Part shown: positions 28,464 through 40,611 of the stretch, one piece after another
Position numbering within the stretch: the stretch's first letter is position 1
Layout of the letters: the number at the start of each line of letters is the position of its first letter
Assembly (NCBI RefSeq): GCF_900112475.1
Contig: NZ_FOLW01000018.1
Span: 1 to 45,786 of the forward strand
DNA length: 45,786 nucleotides
Reading direction: 5' to 3'
Source: Pragia fontium DSM 5563 = ATCC 49100
GTDB lineage: Bacteria > Pseudomonadota > Gammaproteobacteria > Enterobacterales > Enterobacteriaceae
The notes under the pieces: generated by a model
Database searches by the model: none
What the model was told of the DNA's origin: nothing
The model's input: only the letters and a program-made list of their open reading frames with translations
Position numbers and translations under genes: made by a program

Positions 28464-29327
28464 CTAGACCGCCGCGGCTCCCGAGACAATCTCGGTAAGT
28501 TCCTGAGTAATGCTGGTCTGACGCGCTTTGTTATAAACTAACTGAAGCTCTTTAATCAGCTCACCACCGTTATCGGTTGCGGCTTTCATCGCTACCATTC
28601 GTGCGGCCTGCTCGCTGGCCAGGTTTTCTACTACACTTTGATAAACCTGCGATTCGACATAACGGCGCAGCAAGGTATCTAGTAACGCCTTCGGATCGGG
28701 CTCGTATAGATAATCCCAGGACTTATTTTTGAGATCTTCGTTATCTGACTGCGGCAATGGTAACAGCTGTCCGATTTCTGGTGATTGCGACATGGTGTTA
28801 ACAAACTTGTTGTTGGCAACATACAGTCTGTCTAAACGACCTTCGTCATAGGCCTGTAGCATAACTTTTACCGGGCCTATCAGTTCAGATACCGAAGGAC
28901 TATCGCCCATACCGGTGACCTGAGCCACAATATTTCCACCTACCGATGAGAAGAATGAAGCGCCTTTAGAACCGATTACGGCTAAATCAACGCTAACGCC
29001 TTTATCATTCCACTCTTTCATTTCATTCAGCAGTTTCTTGAATAAGTTAATATTCAAACCACCACATAAACCACGGTCAGTAGACACTACCAGATAACCA
29101 ACGCGTTTAACTTCGCGCTCATCCAGATAAGGGTGCTTATACTCAAGATTACCCAACGCAAGGTGACCAATCACTTTGCGCATCATCTCAGCATAAGGAC
29201 GGCTTGCCGCCATGCGTTCTTGCGATTTACGCATTTTAGAAGCAGCAACCATCTCCATCGCTTTGGTGATCTTTTGCGTATTTTGTACGCTGCCGATCTT
29301 ACTACGTATTTCTTTTGCGCCGGCCAT
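28464..29327 (-). CDS. atpG: ATP synthase F1 gamma subunit
   Basis: 287 residues, the E. coli length. The N-terminal helix starts [21 protein letters not shown] and the C-terminal helix holds the gamma signature [15 protein letters not shown]. Together they form the rotating coiled-coil shaft inside alpha3beta3. Confidence 0.99.
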   Translation of the reverse strand: MAGAKEIRSKIGSVQNTQKITKAMEMVAASKMRKSQERMAASRPYAEMMRKVIGHLALGNLEYKHPYLDEREVKRVGYLVVSTDRGLCGGLNINLFKKLLNEMKEWNDKGVSVDLAVIGSKGASFFSSVGGNIVAQVTGMGDSPSVSELIGPVKVMLQAYDEGRLDRLYVANNKFVNTMSQSPEIGQLLPLPQSDNEDLKNKSWDYLYEPDPKALLDTLLRRYVESQVYQSVVENLASEQAARMVAMKAATDNGGELIKELQLVYNKARQTSITQELTEIVSGAAAV

Positions 29328-29373
29328 TTAAGCTTCTCCTCACTACCTGACGGCCCCTAAAGGCCGTTGGGTA

Positions 29374-30915
29374 TTACCAAGACTGGGTTGCCTTGAAAGT
29401 CTCGAGGATGGCTTTAAACCCTGCCTCGATCTCATCATTGTAACCACCGGTTTGGTTGATTTGCTGTAAAAGCTCAGCGTGGTCACGCTCGGCATAAGCT
29501 AATAATGCCTCTTCAAAGCTACCGATTTTTTCTAATTCAACATCTTCCAGATAACCACGTTCAGCTGCAAAAAGCACCAGAGACTGGTTAGCAATTGACA
29601 TCGGAGCATACTGTTTTTGCTTCAGTAATTCGGTAACTTTCTGACCATGATTCAGCTGTTTACGCGTTGCATCATCCAAATCAGACGCAAACTGAGAGAA
29701 CGCCGCCAGTTCACGATACTGTGCCAGCGCGGTACGGATACCACCGGACAGTTTTTTAATGATTTTAGTCTGAGCAGCACCACCAACACGCGATACAGAG
29801 ATACCTGGGTTAACCGCTGGGCGGATACCTGCGTTGAACAGGTTAGATTCCAGGAAGATCTGACCATCGGTAATGGAAATCACGTTAGTCGGTACGAACG
29901 CAGAAACGTCACCCGCCTGAGTTTCGATGATCGGTAGAGCGGTCAGAGAACCGGTTTTACCTTTCACTTCACCTTTGGTAAAGGCTTCAACGTATTCCGC
30001 ATTAACACGCGCCGCACGCTCCAGCAAACGGGAGTGGAGATAGAACACATCACCAGGGAATGCTTCACGTCCAGGTGGACGACGTAATAACAGAGAAATC
30101 TGACGATATGCAACGGCCTGCTTGGACAGATCATCATAAATAATCAGAGCATCTTCACCGCGGTCACGGAAATATTCACCCATTGCACATCCAGCATACG
30201 GTGCCAGATATTGCAGAGCCGCTGATTCAGATGCAGATGCAACCACAACGATAGTGTTAGCTAATGCATTATGTTCTTCTAACTTACGCACAACGTTCGC
30301 GATAGTTGAAGCTTTCTGGCCAATAGCCACATAAATACATTTAATGCCAGAGTCACGCTGGTTAATGATTGCATCGATAGCCATGGCAGTTTTACCTGTC
30401 TGGCGGTCACCGATAATCAGCTCACGCTGACCACGGCCGATTGGAATCATGGAGTCAACAGACTTATAACCGGTCTGTACCGGCTGGTCTACCGACTGAC
30501 GTTCAATTACGCCAGGAGCGATAGCTTCAACAGCAGAGAACCCGTCATTTTCAACCGGGCCTTTACCATCGATTGGGGCACCCAGCGTGTTAACTACACG
30601 ACCAAGCAAACCACGACCTACCGGAACCTCAAGAATACGGCCAGTACATTTAACCTTCATGCCTTCAGCAAGATCGGTGTACGGACCCATAACTACCGCA
30701 CCAACGGAGTCACGTTCAAGGTTCAGCGCAATCGCATAACGGTTGCCAGGCAGTGCAATCATCTCACCCTGCATAACATCGGCTAAACCGTGAATACGAA
30801 TAATTCCGTCACTAACGGAAACAATAGTACCTTCATTGTGAGCTTCGCTCACTACATTGAACTGAGCAATGCGTTGCTTGATCAGTTCGCTGATTTCGGT
30901 GGAATTCAGTTGCAT
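29374..30915 (-). CDS. atpA: ATP synthase F1 alpha subunit
   Basis: 513 residues, the E. coli length. It has Walker A GDRQTGKT, signature [10 protein letters not shown] and the arginine finger in SRVGG. It provides the non-catalytic nucleotide sites of the hexamer and contacts delta through its N-terminus ([16 protein letters not shown]). Confidence 0.99.
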   Translation of the reverse strand: MQLNSTEISELIKQRIAQFNVVSEAHNEGTIVSVSDGIIRIHGLADVMQGEMIALPGNRYAIALNLERDSVGAVVMGPYTDLAEGMKVKCTGRILEVPVGRGLLGRVVNTLGAPIDGKGPVENDGFSAVEAIAPGVIERQSVDQPVQTGYKSVDSMIPIGRGQRELIIGDRQTGKTAMAIDAIINQRDSGIKCIYVAIGQKASTIANVVRKLEEHNALANTIVVVASASESAALQYLAPYAGCAMGEYFRDRGEDALIIYDDLSKQAVAYRQISLLLRRPPGREAFPGDVFYLHSRLLERAARVNAEYVEAFTKGEVKGKTGSLTALPIIETQAGDVSAFVPTNVISITDGQIFLESNLFNAGIRPAVNPGISVSRVGGAAQTKIIKKLSGGIRTALAQYRELAAFSQFASDLDDATRKQLNHGQKVTELLKQKQYAPMSIANQSLVLFAAERGYLEDVELEKIGSFEEALLAYAERDHAELLQQINQTGGYNDEIEAGFKAILETFKATQSW

Positions 30916-30927
30916 GCTCCAGTCCCC

Positions 30928-31461
30928 TTAAGACTGCAAGACGTCTGTTAAACGTTCCAGACGGCCACGTATACTGCCATCTATAACCATATCACCCGCA
31001 TGGATGATAAAACCGGCCATAACAGACTTATCAATTTTGCAATTTAGCTTAACTTTGCGTGACAAACGTTTTTCCATCGCGGTGGCAATATTTGCCAACT
31101 GAGCGTCATTCAACGGAGCGGCAGCAGTAACATCCACATCAATGGTTGACTCCTGCTCTGCACGTAATTGAATAAACTGTTCTAACACGTCAGGAAGCAC
31201 GATTAAACGTCCATTTTCGGCCATGACCTTTATCAGGTTTTGACCATTTTCGTTGAGCTGTTCACCACAAATAGCAATAAATATGTTTGCTAAATGTTCC
31301 GGTGCCATTGCGCCGGATAGTAAATCGTCAACCTGCTCATTACGACTGACTTCTACAGCAAATGCCAGCATCTGCTGCCAGTTATCAAGATCGTTTTGCT
31401 CAACGGCAAAGTCAAAAGCTGCTTTGGCGTAGGGGCGAGCTACAGTAATAAATTCAGACAT
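30928..31461 (-). CDS. atpH: ATP synthase F1 delta subunit
   Basis: 177 residues, the E. coli length. It starts [19 protein letters not shown], and the C-terminal delta signature [17 protein letters not shown] is present. It is part of the stator linking alpha to the b dimer. There are gaps of 12 and 14 bp to its neighbours. Confidence 0.98.
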   Translation of the reverse strand: MSEFITVARPYAKAAFDFAVEQNDLDNWQQMLAFAVEVSRNEQVDDLLSGAMAPEHLANIFIAICGEQLNENGQNLIKVMAENGRLIVLPDVLEQFIQLRAEQESTIDVDVTAAAPLNDAQLANIATAMEKRLSRKVKLNCKIDKSVMAGFIIHAGDMVIDGSIRGRLERLTDVLQS

Positions 31462-31475
31462 CTGCCCCTCCCTCC

Positions 31476-31946
31476 TTACAGTTCAGCGACCAGTTTATCA
31501 ACGATGTCGCTATTAGCAGCTTCATCCACGGAACGTTCGATAATTTTCTCAGCACCAGCAATCGCCAGCATAGCTACTTGCTTACGCAATTCTTCACGCG
31601 CTCGTTTGCGCTCTGCGTCTATTTCAGCCTGAGCTTGAGCAAGAATCTTAGCGCGTTCTTGTTCAGCTTCAACTTTAGCTTCGTCAACTATTTGAGCCTT
31701 ACGCTTATTCGCCTGCTCAATAATTACCTGAGCGTCAGCTTTGGCTTGAGCTAACTGGTCGGTCACATTGGCTTGCGCTAAATCCAGATCTTTCTTCGCC
31801 CGTTCTGCAGAAGCTAAACCGTCAGCAATCTCTTTTTGACGTTTTTCGATGGCAGAGATAATCGGTGGCCATACGAACCTCATACAGAACCAGACAAACA
31901 GGACAAACGCTATCGCCTGGCCGAGGATTGTTGCATTAATATTCAC
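31476..31946 (-). CDS. atpF: ATP synthase Fo b subunit
   Basis: 156 residues. One N-terminal membrane helix ([18 protein letters not shown]) is followed by a long charged, Ala-rich helix that dimerises as the peripheral stalk. Length and order match E. coli. Confidence 0.98.
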   Translation of the reverse strand: MNINATILGQAIAFVLFVWFCMRFVWPPIISAIEKRQKEIADGLASAERAKKDLDLAQANVTDQLAQAKADAQVIIEQANKRKAQIVDEAKVEAEQERAKILAQAQAEIDAERKRAREELRKQVAMLAIAGAEKIIERSVDEAANSDIVDKLVAEL

Positions 31947-31999
31947 AGCACAATGCCTCTTGTTAATTTAACAGTTTGGTGTGGTTTCAATGTGTAATG

Positions 32000-32257
<258 letters not shown>

Positions 32258-32285
32258 TCAGTTAAAACTTAGCAAGTTGTGAATA

Positions 32286-33125
<840 letters not shown>

Positions 33126-33132
33126 TTATCAA

Positions 33133-33516
33133 TTAGTTACGAAAAATATTCATTACAGCAGGCGTCAGTATTTGCACCACTAACACCGCTAAATAAGTCA
33201 CGCAAAGAGGCAAAAAATCTGCCTTAAAAATGCCCAACGCAACAACCAGTAAAGCGATGGTCATAATAATTTTTACTATCTCGCCGATAAAAAACGACCA
33301 AGCCAGCCGTCCATTAGCCTGATTGTTGTCCTTCTGCCGCCATGTTAACAGTAAAAACAGCGCATTGGGTAAACAAGCTGATAAACCACCCAAAAAAGCA
33401 GAAATAGCCCATTTTTGACCGTTAAGACAAAAAACCGCGCTCAGTAAAACAACGACGATAAATTGAACTAACAGAAGTCTGCGGGCAGCTACTGAATCAT
33501 AAAGCGCTACAGACAT
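33133..33516 (-). CDS. atpI: ATP synthase accessory protein AtpI
   Basis: 127 residues (E. coli 126) with four hydrophobic helices, first in the atp operon and 25 bp before atpB. AtpI is a non-essential inner-membrane protein thought to aid c-ring assembly. Sequence conservation is lower than for the other subunits, as is usual. Confidence 0.93.
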   Translation of the reverse strand: MSVALYDSVAARRLLLVQFIVVVLLSAVFCLNGQKWAISAFLGGLSACLPNALFLLLTWRQKDNNQANGRLAWSFFIGEIVKIIMTIALLVVALGIFKADFLPLCVTYLAVLVVQILTPAVMNIFRN

Positions 33517-34116
33517 GGTTGTTATCTCTTTGAGCGTTAGCTATCTCTCTACCTAAAAAGTAGAAACCGAGTCGTGTATAAAACTGCCTTTATCCGCTAG
33601 AGTCAAGCCAGAAAAAGCGAGTAAATGATACGAACAAACGCGGCTAATTCTATATTTAAGTAACAAAAAAGTGAACAAATGTTTAAATTCCCAAATGTTC
33701 ACTTTTCACCGTTTTTAATCAAAACGGGGCCTATTATTACTAATAAAGTTAAATATGTTTCGATTAATTATCCTTTTGTGAGTTTAGTCACATAAATAAT
33801 TTAGCTTAACCAGACTAACCAAAGATCACATATCTTATTAATTATTAGTGAATTTATATAAAATCAATGACCTGAATGGATTCAACACAAAACATACATT
33901 CTTAATGGTTTTTCAAAGGCTTGTTCGATAACTATTGGTCAACTCAATCAAGCACACGCAAATAAGAACTAGAGTTGTGGTCAAAATGTTAAAAACAGGC
34001 ATTATTCAAGACTCATTTTACTTAGAAATTCTTATTAATTTTAACTTTTAAAATTTTTTTGTAAGAGCACTATTTATTCATTTATCGCACAAATAATTAA
34101 ACCCATCGGTGGTAAT
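33517..34116. other. 600-bp intergenic region between rsmG and atpI
   Basis: No gene on either strand. It is AT-rich. It contains a short hairpin right after rsmG (GTGGT-N6-ACCAC, 34110-34125 region), two stacked hairpins at 33667-33728, and the atp promoter region. A weak promoter candidate on the minus strand is TTGTTC with TATAGA at 18 bp (about 33650-33680). E. coli has a gap of similar size here. Confidence 0.6.
33664..33704 (-). terminator. Terminator-like hairpin upstream of the atp operon
   Basis: On the minus strand AAAAGTGAACA...TGTTCACTTTT forms an 11-bp stem followed by further T residues. A second stem, CCGTTTT/AAAACGG, lies directly before it (33709-33727). It would stop read-through from mnmG-rsmG before the atp promoter. 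Confidence 0.65.
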
Positions 34117-34734
34117 TTAACCACTCACTATCACTAAATGACGTTCACCATCCAGTTCAGGAACGTTCAGTCGAATAATATCTTGCACAATAAATCCTTC
34201 AGGGATCTGTTTTAGCTCTTCCTGTGAAATCATTCCCTTAAGCGCATAAAACTTACCATGTGGCTTAGCCGGTAGGTGATGACACCAAGTCAGCATGTCT
34301 TGAAGAGAGGCAAAAGCTCGGCTAATCACACCATCAAAACCGTCAGGAACAGAAAATTCCTCTACCCTACACTGAACAGCAGTGACATTAGTCATCTCCA
34401 ATTCATGCAGAACTTGGCGTATAAAACGGATGCGTTTTCCCAGACTGTCTAACAAAGTGAATTGTGCGTTGGGGCGAACAATGGCTAAAGGTATCCCTGG
34501 TAAACCAGGCCCCGTTCCAACATCAATAAAACTATCGCCCTGCAAATAAGAATTAACCACAATGCTATCCATAATGTGACGAATTAGCATTTGTTGAGGA
34601 TCGCGGACAGAAGTCAAATTATAGGCTTTATTCCACTTGTGCAACAAAGCGACATAGGCCAGAAGCTGCTGCTTCTGGCGATCGGTAATGTCTATTTCAG
34701 CCGATTTAAGCAGTTGATCAAATTGATTTTGCAA
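34117..34734 (-). CDS. rsmG: 16S rRNA (guanine-527-N7) methyltransferase RsmG
   Basis: 205 residues. The SAM-binding Rossmann motif is [18 protein letters not shown], with YNLTSVRDP and ISRAFASL as further family signatures. It methylates G527 of 16S rRNA. Its start is 12 bp after the mnmG stop, so the two are co-transcribed (formerly gidA-gidB). Confidence 0.98.
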   Translation of the reverse strand: MQNQFDQLLKSAEIDITDRQKQQLLAYVALLHKWNKAYNLTSVRDPQQMLIRHIMDSIVVNSYLQGDSFIDVGTGPGLPGIPLAIVRPNAQFTLLDSLGKRIRFIRQVLHELEMTNVTAVQCRVEEFSVPDGFDGVISRAFASLQDMLTWCHHLPAKPHGKFYALKGMISQEELKQIPEGFIVQDIIRLNVPELDGERHLVIVSG

Positions 34735-34746
34735 AACGTAGTTCCC

Positions 34747-36636
34747 TTAAGCGCTGCGACGCAGCATCCCTTGTTTTTTCAGCCAGATAAGCAAAATAGA
34801 GATTGCAGCCGGTGTAATACCTGAAATCCGAGATGCCTGACCAATAGAGCTTGGTTTATGGTCGATCAGTTTAGCCCTGACTTCATTGGAAAGTCCTGGA
34901 ACCTGATAGTAATCCAGATCGGCTGGCAGTACCGCACTTTCATTGCGCAGATGTTTATCAATTTCACCTTGCTGACGAGCGATGTATCCCTCGTATTTAA
35001 CCTGAATTTCAACCTGCTCAGCAGCCTGTGGATCTTCTACCCCAGGTGCAAACAGGGATAAGGTTGATAACGTGGCATAATCCACTTCAGGGCGTTTTAA
35101 CAGCTCTTCGCCAGTTGCCTCTTTGGAGAGCGGTGATTTTAATAGCGCATTGATCTCTTCAACTTGAGGTAAGTTAGGATGAACCAAAATATTTCTCAGT
35201 CGTTGGCGTTCCAGCTCAATAATTTCCTGCTTACGGATAAAGTGTTCCCAACGTTGATCGTCTACCAGACCTAAATCACGTCCAATCTCGGTTAAACGTA
35301 AATCCGCATTATCTTCACGTAACATCAGACGGTATTCAGCACGAGACGTAAACATACGATAGGGCTCTTTAGTACCTAAGGTACAAAGATCGTCAACCAA
35401 AACGCCCATGTAGGCTTGATCGCGACGCGGTGACCATCCTTCTTTTTCTGATGAGAAACGACCAGCATTTAATCCAGCCAGTATTCCCTGAGCCGCAGCT
35501 TCTTCGTATCCAGTTGTTCCGTTGATCTGTCCGGCAAAAAATAATCCGCTGATAAATTTGCTTTCCAACGTTGGTTTGAGATCGCGAGGATCGAAGAAAT
35601 CATATTCAATAGCGTAACCAGGGCGAACGATCCTTGCGTTTTCCATTCCCACCATAGAGCGAACGATCTGCATTTGTACGTCAAACGGTAGGCTAGTTGA
35701 TATCCCGTTTGGATAGACTTCGTTGCTGGTCAATCCTTCTGGTTCAAGGAAGATCTGGTGTGAATTTCGATCGGCAAAACGCATAACTTTATCTTCGATC
35801 GATGGACAATATCGTGGACCGATCCCTTCAATGATCCCAGCATACATTGGGCTACGATCCAGATTATTACGGATCACATCATGAGTTTTTTCATTGGTAT
35901 AAGTGATGTAACACGGGATCTGAGTTGGATGCTCAGCCACATTTCCCATGAATGAGAAAACAGGTAATGGTGTATCACCATGTTGTTGCTGCAAAATATC
36001 AAAGTTGATCGTACGTGCATCAATTCTTGGTGGTGTTCCGGTTTTTAAGCGATTAACGCGTAAAGGGAGTTCACGTAAGCGATGGGATAAGCCAATGGAA
36101 GGAGGATCTCCTGCACGACCACCGCTGTAGTTTTCCAAACCAATATGGATCTTACCGTCCAGAAAAGTACCTACTGTCAGAACGACGGATTTAGATCTAA
36201 ATTTCAATCCCATTTTAGTGACAACTCCGGTCACTTTGTCATTCTCGACAATCAGATCTTCTGCTGGCTGTTGGAAGATCATCAAATTGGGTTGGTTTTC
36301 CAAGGCGGATCTTACCGCTTGTTTGTATAAAGCTCGATCGGCTTGAGCACGAGTTGCTCTGACCGCTGGTCCTTTACTGGCATTGAGTATTCTGAATTGA
36401 ATCCCTGCTTTATCAATGGCATGTGCCATTAAGCCGCCCAGAGCATCCACTTCTTTGACTAAATGTCCTTTACCAATACCACCGATAGCCGGATTACAAG
36501 ACATTAATCCTAAAGTATCAATGTTATGGGTTAATAAAAGTGTTTGTTGCCCCATACGGGCTGCAGCCATCGCGGCCTCAGTTCCGGCATGACCACCGCC
36601 AATAACGATGACGTCAAAGGAATCTGGATAAAACAT
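34747..36636 (-). CDS. mnmG: tRNA uridine-5-carboxymethylaminomethyl modification enzyme MnmG
   Basis: 629 residues, the E. coli length. FAD-binding motif [20 protein letters not shown] is at the N-terminus. Family signatures [12 protein letters not shown] and [16 protein letters not shown] follow, and the C-terminus is [10 protein letters not shown]. With MnmE it modifies wobble U34 of several tRNAs. It is transcribed away from oriC, which begins directly upstream. The part of the gene at 35580-36339 contains 20 GATC sites, far above expectation, whereas the last 300 bp next to its start have none. Confidence 0.99.
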   Translation of the reverse strand: MFYPDSFDVIVIGGGHAGTEAAMAAARMGQQTLLLTHNIDTLGLMSCNPAIGGIGKGHLVKEVDALGGLMAHAIDKAGIQFRILNASKGPAVRATRAQADRALYKQAVRSALENQPNLMIFQQPAEDLIVENDKVTGVVTKMGLKFRSKSVVLTVGTFLDGKIHIGLENYSGGRAGDPPSIGLSHRLRELPLRVNRLKTGTPPRIDARTINFDILQQQHGDTPLPVFSFMGNVAEHPTQIPCYITYTNEKTHDVIRNNLDRSPMYAGIIEGIGPRYCPSIEDKVMRFADRNSHQIFLEPEGLTSNEVYPNGISTSLPFDVQMQIVRSMVGMENARIVRPGYAIEYDFFDPRDLKPTLESKFISGLFFAGQINGTTGYEEAAAQGILAGLNAGRFSSEKEGWSPRRDQAYMGVLVDDLCTLGTKEPYRMFTSRAEYRLMLREDNADLRLTEIGRDLGLVDDQRWEHFIRKQEIIELERQRLRNILVHPNLPQVEEINALLKSPLSKEATGEELLKRPEVDYATLSTLSLFAPGVEDPQAAEQVEIQVKYEGYIARQQGEIDKHLRNESAVLPADLDYYQVPGLSNEVRAKLIDHKPSSIGQASRISGITPAAISILLIWLKKQGMLRRSA

Positions 36637-36662
36637 GGTATGACACCTCAGGATGTACGAAC

Positions 36663-36992
36663 GATCGAGATAAATGATCTTGAGCCAGCGATTCTACTTA
36701 ACTTTGAAGTTTAGTCCAACTGCCTTGGATCTTGGTTAATTAAAGAAAGATCTTTTTATTTAGAGATCTTCTTATTAGATCTACTATTAGGATCCTTCCA
36801 TGTTGTGGATAAGGAATAATTTGCTTTAAGGATCAATTTATTGATGGGATCCTTTTACTGTGGAAGATCGGTGATCTTACCTCGTATAAGCTGGGTGCAA
36901 TATGACTCTTTATCCACAGGGTGGTCTTCATGATAAAGTTATTCTTTGGATAACTACAGGTTAAACCCTGCTTTAGACCAGACTTATACACA
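36663..36992. other. oriC: Chromosomal replication origin oriC
   Basis: It lies between mnmG and mioC as in E. coli and aligns without large gaps. The unwinding element has three 13-mers: GATCTTTTTATTT (36749), GATCTTCTTATTA (36765) and GATCTACTATTAG (36778). DnaA boxes are R1 TGTGGATAA (36804-36812), R2 TTATCCACA (36910-36918), R3 TTTGGATAA (36945-36953) and R4 TTATACACA (36984-36992). Spacing from R2 to R3 (26 bp) and R3 to R4 (30 bp) equals E. coli. An IHF-like site, ATCAATTTATTG, lies at 36832-36843. Eleven GATC sites fall at 36663-36876 and none further right. R2 and R4 sequences are exchanged relative to E. coli. Confidence 0.96.
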
Positions 36993-37008
36993 ACTGACTG
37001 CGTATTAT

Positions 37009-37458
37009 TTAATCGTTATTGAGTAAAATAATCCAATCTTGTAGCCAAATTTCTGCCGGATCCTCCGGAATCTCATGTTCAGTGACATCAATTTCCAGAC
37101 GATCGCCGATCCTTTTTGCCCCATGATCCTGCAAAATGCGATCTGCAGTTTTTATTCCACCGCAAAATGTATCGTATTCTTTACTTCCTAAACCGATGGC
37201 ACCAAATCTGACTTTGCTGAGATCCGGATTCTCTTCTTCTATTTGTTCAAATAACGGTTGTAGATTTTCGGGGATCTCACCAGCACCGTGAGTTGATGTC
37301 ACTATTAACCAGATACCTTCATGCTTTAATTCATTCAGTTCTGCGCCATGAAGAACTTCTGCAGAAAAACCTGCTTCCGTAAGTTTTTCTTCAAGATGTT
37401 CGGCAACATATTCGGCACTACCTAATGTACTGCCGCTGATTAAGGTTATTTCTGACAT
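37009..37458 (-). CDS. mioC: Flavodoxin-like protein MioC
   Basis: 149 residues from ATG 37458 (MSEITLISGSTLGSAEYVAEHL; E. coli 147). The reading from 37479 lacks a ribosome site and adds seven residues. It is a FMN-binding flavodoxin fold: the phosphate loop SGSTLGSAE, then TSTHGAGEIPENLQ and GLGSKEYDTFCGG. MioC is required for biotin synthase activity in vitro. It is transcribed towards oriC and its promoter carries a DnaA box. Confidence 0.96.
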   Translation of the reverse strand: MSEITLISGSTLGSAEYVAEHLEEKLTEAGFSAEVLHGAELNELKHEGIWLIVTSTHGAGEIPENLQPLFEQIEEENPDLSKVRFGAIGLGSKEYDTFCGGIKTADRILQDHGAKRIGDRLEIDVTEHEIPEDPAEIWLQDWIILLNND

Positions 37459-37519
37459 AAAGGCTCTTTCTTTTTTCATTTGCTGATTATTGTACGCTGT
37501 GAAAGAGCTGGGATCTACC

Positions 37520-37528
37520 TGTGGATAA
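37520..37528 (-). promoter_or_regulatory. DnaA box in the mioC promoter region
   Basis: A consensus TTATCCACA on the minus strand, 62 bp upstream of the mioC start and outside oriC proper. The equivalent E. coli box lets DnaA repress mioC transcription into the origin. Confidence 0.8.
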
Positions 37529-37549
37529 TGTGGGTATAGTAAAAATATG

Positions 37550-38011
37550 TTAAGGACGGATCGTCCGCATGATTGGGTTCTGAAGAGAGATCAGTGTTTC
37601 CGTAGATTGTATTTCATCAATGGTCTGGATCTTGTTGATAAGTACCTGCTGTAGTCCATCAATCGATCGGGTCATGACTTTAATAAAGATACTGTAGTGG
37701 CCAGTGGTGTAATAGGCTTCAACCACTTCCTCCAGGTTTTCCAGTTTGGTTAATGCAGAGGGATAGTCTTTGGCGCTTTTCAAAATAATGCCGATAAAAC
37801 AGCAGACATCATATCCAAGCTGTTTTGGGCTGATTTCTACTTGTGTGCCCAGAATGATTCCCGCTTGTTTCATTTTTTCCACTCGGACGTGGATTGTTCC
37901 TGGACTAACGCTGAAATTTTTAGCTAATTCAGCATAAGGAATACGAGCGTTTTTCATTAATTCGTTAAGTATGTCACGGTCCAAATTATCGATCTGGTAA
38001 TTATCGGCCAT
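37550..38011 (-). CDS. asnC: Lrp/AsnC family transcriptional regulator AsnC
   Basis: 153 residues from ATG 38011 (MADNYQIDNLDRDIL; E. coli 152), with GGGG eight bases upstream. The N-terminal helix-turn-helix includes PYAELAKNFSVSPGTIHVRVEKMK and the C-terminal half is the RAM/Lrp ligand domain. AsnC activates asnA when asparagine is scarce and can influence mioC. It is divergent from asnA across 154 bp and ends about 90 bp before mioC. Confidence 0.97.
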   Translation of the reverse strand: MADNYQIDNLDRDILNELMKNARIPYAELAKNFSVSPGTIHVRVEKMKQAGIILGTQVEISPKQLGYDVCCFIGIILKSAKDYPSALTKLENLEEVVEAYYTTGHYSIFIKVMTRSIDGLQQVLINKIQTIDEIQSTETLISLQNPIMRTIRP

Positions 38012-38165
38012 TTTTAATCCCCTTTTTTGCATGATTGTTATAAATTTAGCTAAAAAAATGAATAATTGAAATCTGTTTGGCTATATTTGCTATTGAATAT
38101 TGAATTGTGTACCTGTTTTGTTGCTTAATACTTAGCAATGACATCACAGTATTGAGATAACCATA

Positions 38166-39155
38166 ATGAAACAGCCCTTTATTCAAAAGCAGCAACAAAT
38201 CAGTTTTGTAAAATCGTTCTTCTCCCGCCAGTTGGAAAAAAAATTGGGTCTGGTTGAAATTCAGGCACCTATTTTAAGTCGTGTTGGTGATGGTACTCAG
38301 GATAACTTGTCCGGATCTGAGAAAGCGGTTCAGGTAAAAGTTAAAGCTATTCCTGGTGCAACCTTTGAAGTGGTTCATTCATTAGCTAAATGGAAGCGTC
38401 AAACTCTGGGACGTTTTGGTTTTACTGCCGGTGAAGGTATTTATACCAACATGAAGGCTCTGCGTCCTGATGAAGATCGTTTAAGCCCAATTCATTCTGT
38501 TTATGTTGATCAGTGGGACTGGGAGCGCGTTATGTCTGATTCAGAACGTAGCTCTGATTATCTGAAGCAAACGGTTCGTACTATCTATGCGGCAATAAAA
38601 GAAACTGAAGCTGCGGTAGCTCAGGAATTTGGTTTGAAGCCATTTTTACCCGCAGAAATTCATTTTGTGCATAGTGAAGAGTTACTACAACGTTATCCCG
38701 ATTTGGATGCTAAAGGCCGTGAACGTGCAATAGCAAAAGAGCTGGGTGCAGTATTCTTGATTGGTATTGGGGCTAAGTTATCTCATGGTGAATCACATGA
38801 TGTGCGTGCACCTGACTATGATGACTGGACAACACCTGGCGCAGATGGCGAAGGTCTGAACGGGGATATTCTGGTATGGAACCCTGTTTTGGAAGATGCT
38901 TTTGAATTATCTTCAATGGGAATTCGCGTTGACGCAGAAACGCTGAAACGCCAGCTGGCCATGACAGATAATGAAGATCGTTTACAGTTAGAGTGGCATA
39001 AAGCTTTAATCAAAGGAGAGATGCCTCAAACGATTGGTGGTGGTATTGGTCAATCTCGTTTGGTTATGCTGTTACTACAGCAGAAGCATATTGGTCAGGT
39101 TCAGTGTGGTGTTTGGTCTCCTGAATTACGTGAATCTGTAGACTGCATGCTTTAA
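38166..39155 (+). CDS. asnA: Aspartate-ammonia ligase AsnA
   Basis: 329 residues (E. coli 330). Ammonia-dependent asparagine synthetase with a class II tRNA-synthetase-like fold. Conserved stretches include [37 protein letters not shown] and [17 protein letters not shown] near the C-terminus. It is controlled by the divergent asnC. Its stop overlaps the viaA stop by three bases on the opposite strand, so no terminator separates the convergent genes. Confidence 0.98.
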   Translation: MKQPFIQKQQQISFVKSFFSRQLEKKLGLVEIQAPILSRVGDGTQDNLSGSEKAVQVKVKAIPGATFEVVHSLAKWKRQTLGRFGFTAGEGIYTNMKALRPDEDRLSPIHSVYVDQWDWERVMSDSERSSDYLKQTVRTIYAAIKETEAAVAQEFGLKPFLPAEIHFVHSEELLQRYPDLDAKGRERAIAKELGAVFLIGIGAKLSHGESHDVRAPDYDDWTTPGADGEGLNGDILVWNPVLEDAFELSSMGIRVDAETLKRQLAMTDNEDRLQLEWHKALIKGEMPQTIGGGIGQSRLVMLLLQQKHIGQVQCGVWSPELRESVDCML

Positions 39156-40609
39156 TCGGCATTCATATTCCAGCGGCGGCGTAGCCGCTGGCTAATACCG
39201 GTATCAAACCGCCATACGTGATCAAATATCTTCATAATGTTAGGTTTACCGTGTTTTGACATAGCCACCGCATGAAAACGGTGGCTATGTTTTTTCTGCT
39301 TTAGTTTTATTTGAGCGATCAAATCTTCCGGTAAACGTTGAGCGATAAAATCTGAAATAATGACAACGTCTGCATCCTGCCACGCTTTTTGATCTATTTT
39401 CTCCAGTGTTTCTGATAAGCAGGCGGCCAGATCGGTACCTCCTCTAAAACTTTGGCTAAGAAAACGGATAGCTTCATTGATACCGGTCTGAGAAGTCAGT
39501 TCATAGTGAATGACTTCCGTTGAAAATAGTAGAATATAGCAACGCCGATTGTCAGCCATACCGATACGTAATAACGCCAGACAAAATGCTTTGGCACATT
39601 TTTCATTAAAACCGCCCATAGAACCGGAAGTATCAACGCAAATAATAAATGGTCCTTTGGGGAGCTGTTCATTTACCGTTTTGGTTATTGCCCGGGTTTT
39701 CACCTGTTCGCGCCAAACTTCACCTTTGAGCTGATAGGTGAGTAGTCGCTGTTCCAGAAATCGGCGATAGAATTCCAGTTCCAGCTCATCAATATTCAGT
39801 AGCGTCATTTCGGTGGGCAGCATACGAATAATATCGTTGCTTTGATAAATACCGTTGACGCTTTCCGGTAGCGTAGCGGGTTCTCTGACCATGATACGAT
39901 ATTTTTCATACTGGGTATCTTTACGAGCGATGGACGTTGGCTGATAGCTTCGACCTAATTGTTCAGCCAGTTTTTGTAATTCAGGCTGTTGAGATAAAAA
40001 CTTGCCGTATTCAATGAGTAGATTACAGTCCGATCGGTATTTTTCACCGCGGCTCATATCCCATAAGTGACCTGAACTTCTATCGTTCTCTACCAGAAAA
40101 GGTTCCAGCATACTGTTTATTGCCAGACGCTCCTGAAGTTGAGACATTAATTGTTCCCAATCTTCTTCTATTAGGGATTTGTGCAATGAGGTTACTTGAA
40201 CTGAGAAGCTTTTTCGCCATTCGCGTAAAAATAGGCTTTGGAAGCTATCGTTGCGGTGTTCAGAAGTCGATGCCAGCTTTTTAGCCTGTTGGGCAAAGGA
40301 GGAGCCAATATCTTCAAGCTTTAGGACAAGATTATTCAGTTGGTTAAAAAATGAAAGGTTATCCAACAATAAGGTTTCTTTATATAAAGAAAACTCTGCT
40401 GATATTGCTGGCGGAATTTCAGATTGTTGTAGCGTATAACCTAATTTGGCCTTCCATGCGGTAATTTCTTTGTTGAAGGCATGCTTAATTTTGGGATATT
40501 TTTCAAAGAAAATAACCAGTTGAGGAGCAGCTAACAGACTTATAATTAATTCTTCAACTATTTCGCTCTCGCTAATAGAGAGCAATAACTCAATAGTTTG
40601 TAGACTCAT
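39152..40609 (-). CDS. viaA: VWA-domain protein ViaA, RavA partner
   Basis: 485 residues (E. coli 483). The C-terminal von Willebrand A domain has the MIDAS motif [10 protein letters not shown] and VVIISDF. The N-terminal part is mostly helical. ViaA binds RavA and modulates its ATPase; the pair is linked to respiratory complex function, membrane phospholipids and aminoglycoside sensitivity in E. coli. It starts two bases after the ravA stop. Confidence 0.96.
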   Translation of the reverse strand: MSLQTIELLLSISESEIVEELIISLLAAPQLVIFFEKYPKIKHAFNKEITAWKAKLGYTLQQSEIPPAISAEFSLYKETLLLDNLSFFNQLNNLVLKLEDIGSSFAQQAKKLASTSEHRNDSFQSLFLREWRKSFSVQVTSLHKSLIEEDWEQLMSQLQERLAINSMLEPFLVENDRSSGHLWDMSRGEKYRSDCNLLIEYGKFLSQQPELQKLAEQLGRSYQPTSIARKDTQYEKYRIMVREPATLPESVNGIYQSNDIIRMLPTEMTLLNIDELELEFYRRFLEQRLLTYQLKGEVWREQVKTRAITKTVNEQLPKGPFIICVDTSGSMGGFNEKCAKAFCLALLRIGMADNRRCYILLFSTEVIHYELTSQTGINEAIRFLSQSFRGGTDLAACLSETLEKIDQKAWQDADVVIISDFIAQRLPEDLIAQIKLKQKKHSHRFHAVAMSKHGKPNIMKIFDHVWRFDTGISQRLRRRWNMNAD

Positions 40610-40611
40610 AA

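Noticed and set aside
29647-29937. 96-codon plus-strand frame inside atpA
   Set aside because: Antisense shadow of a fully conserved atpA; no independent support.
33517-34116. Possible small gene or RNA in the rsmG-atpI gap
   Set aside because: No frame with a ribosome site and no structured RNA beyond terminator-like stems. E. coli has a comparable empty gap.
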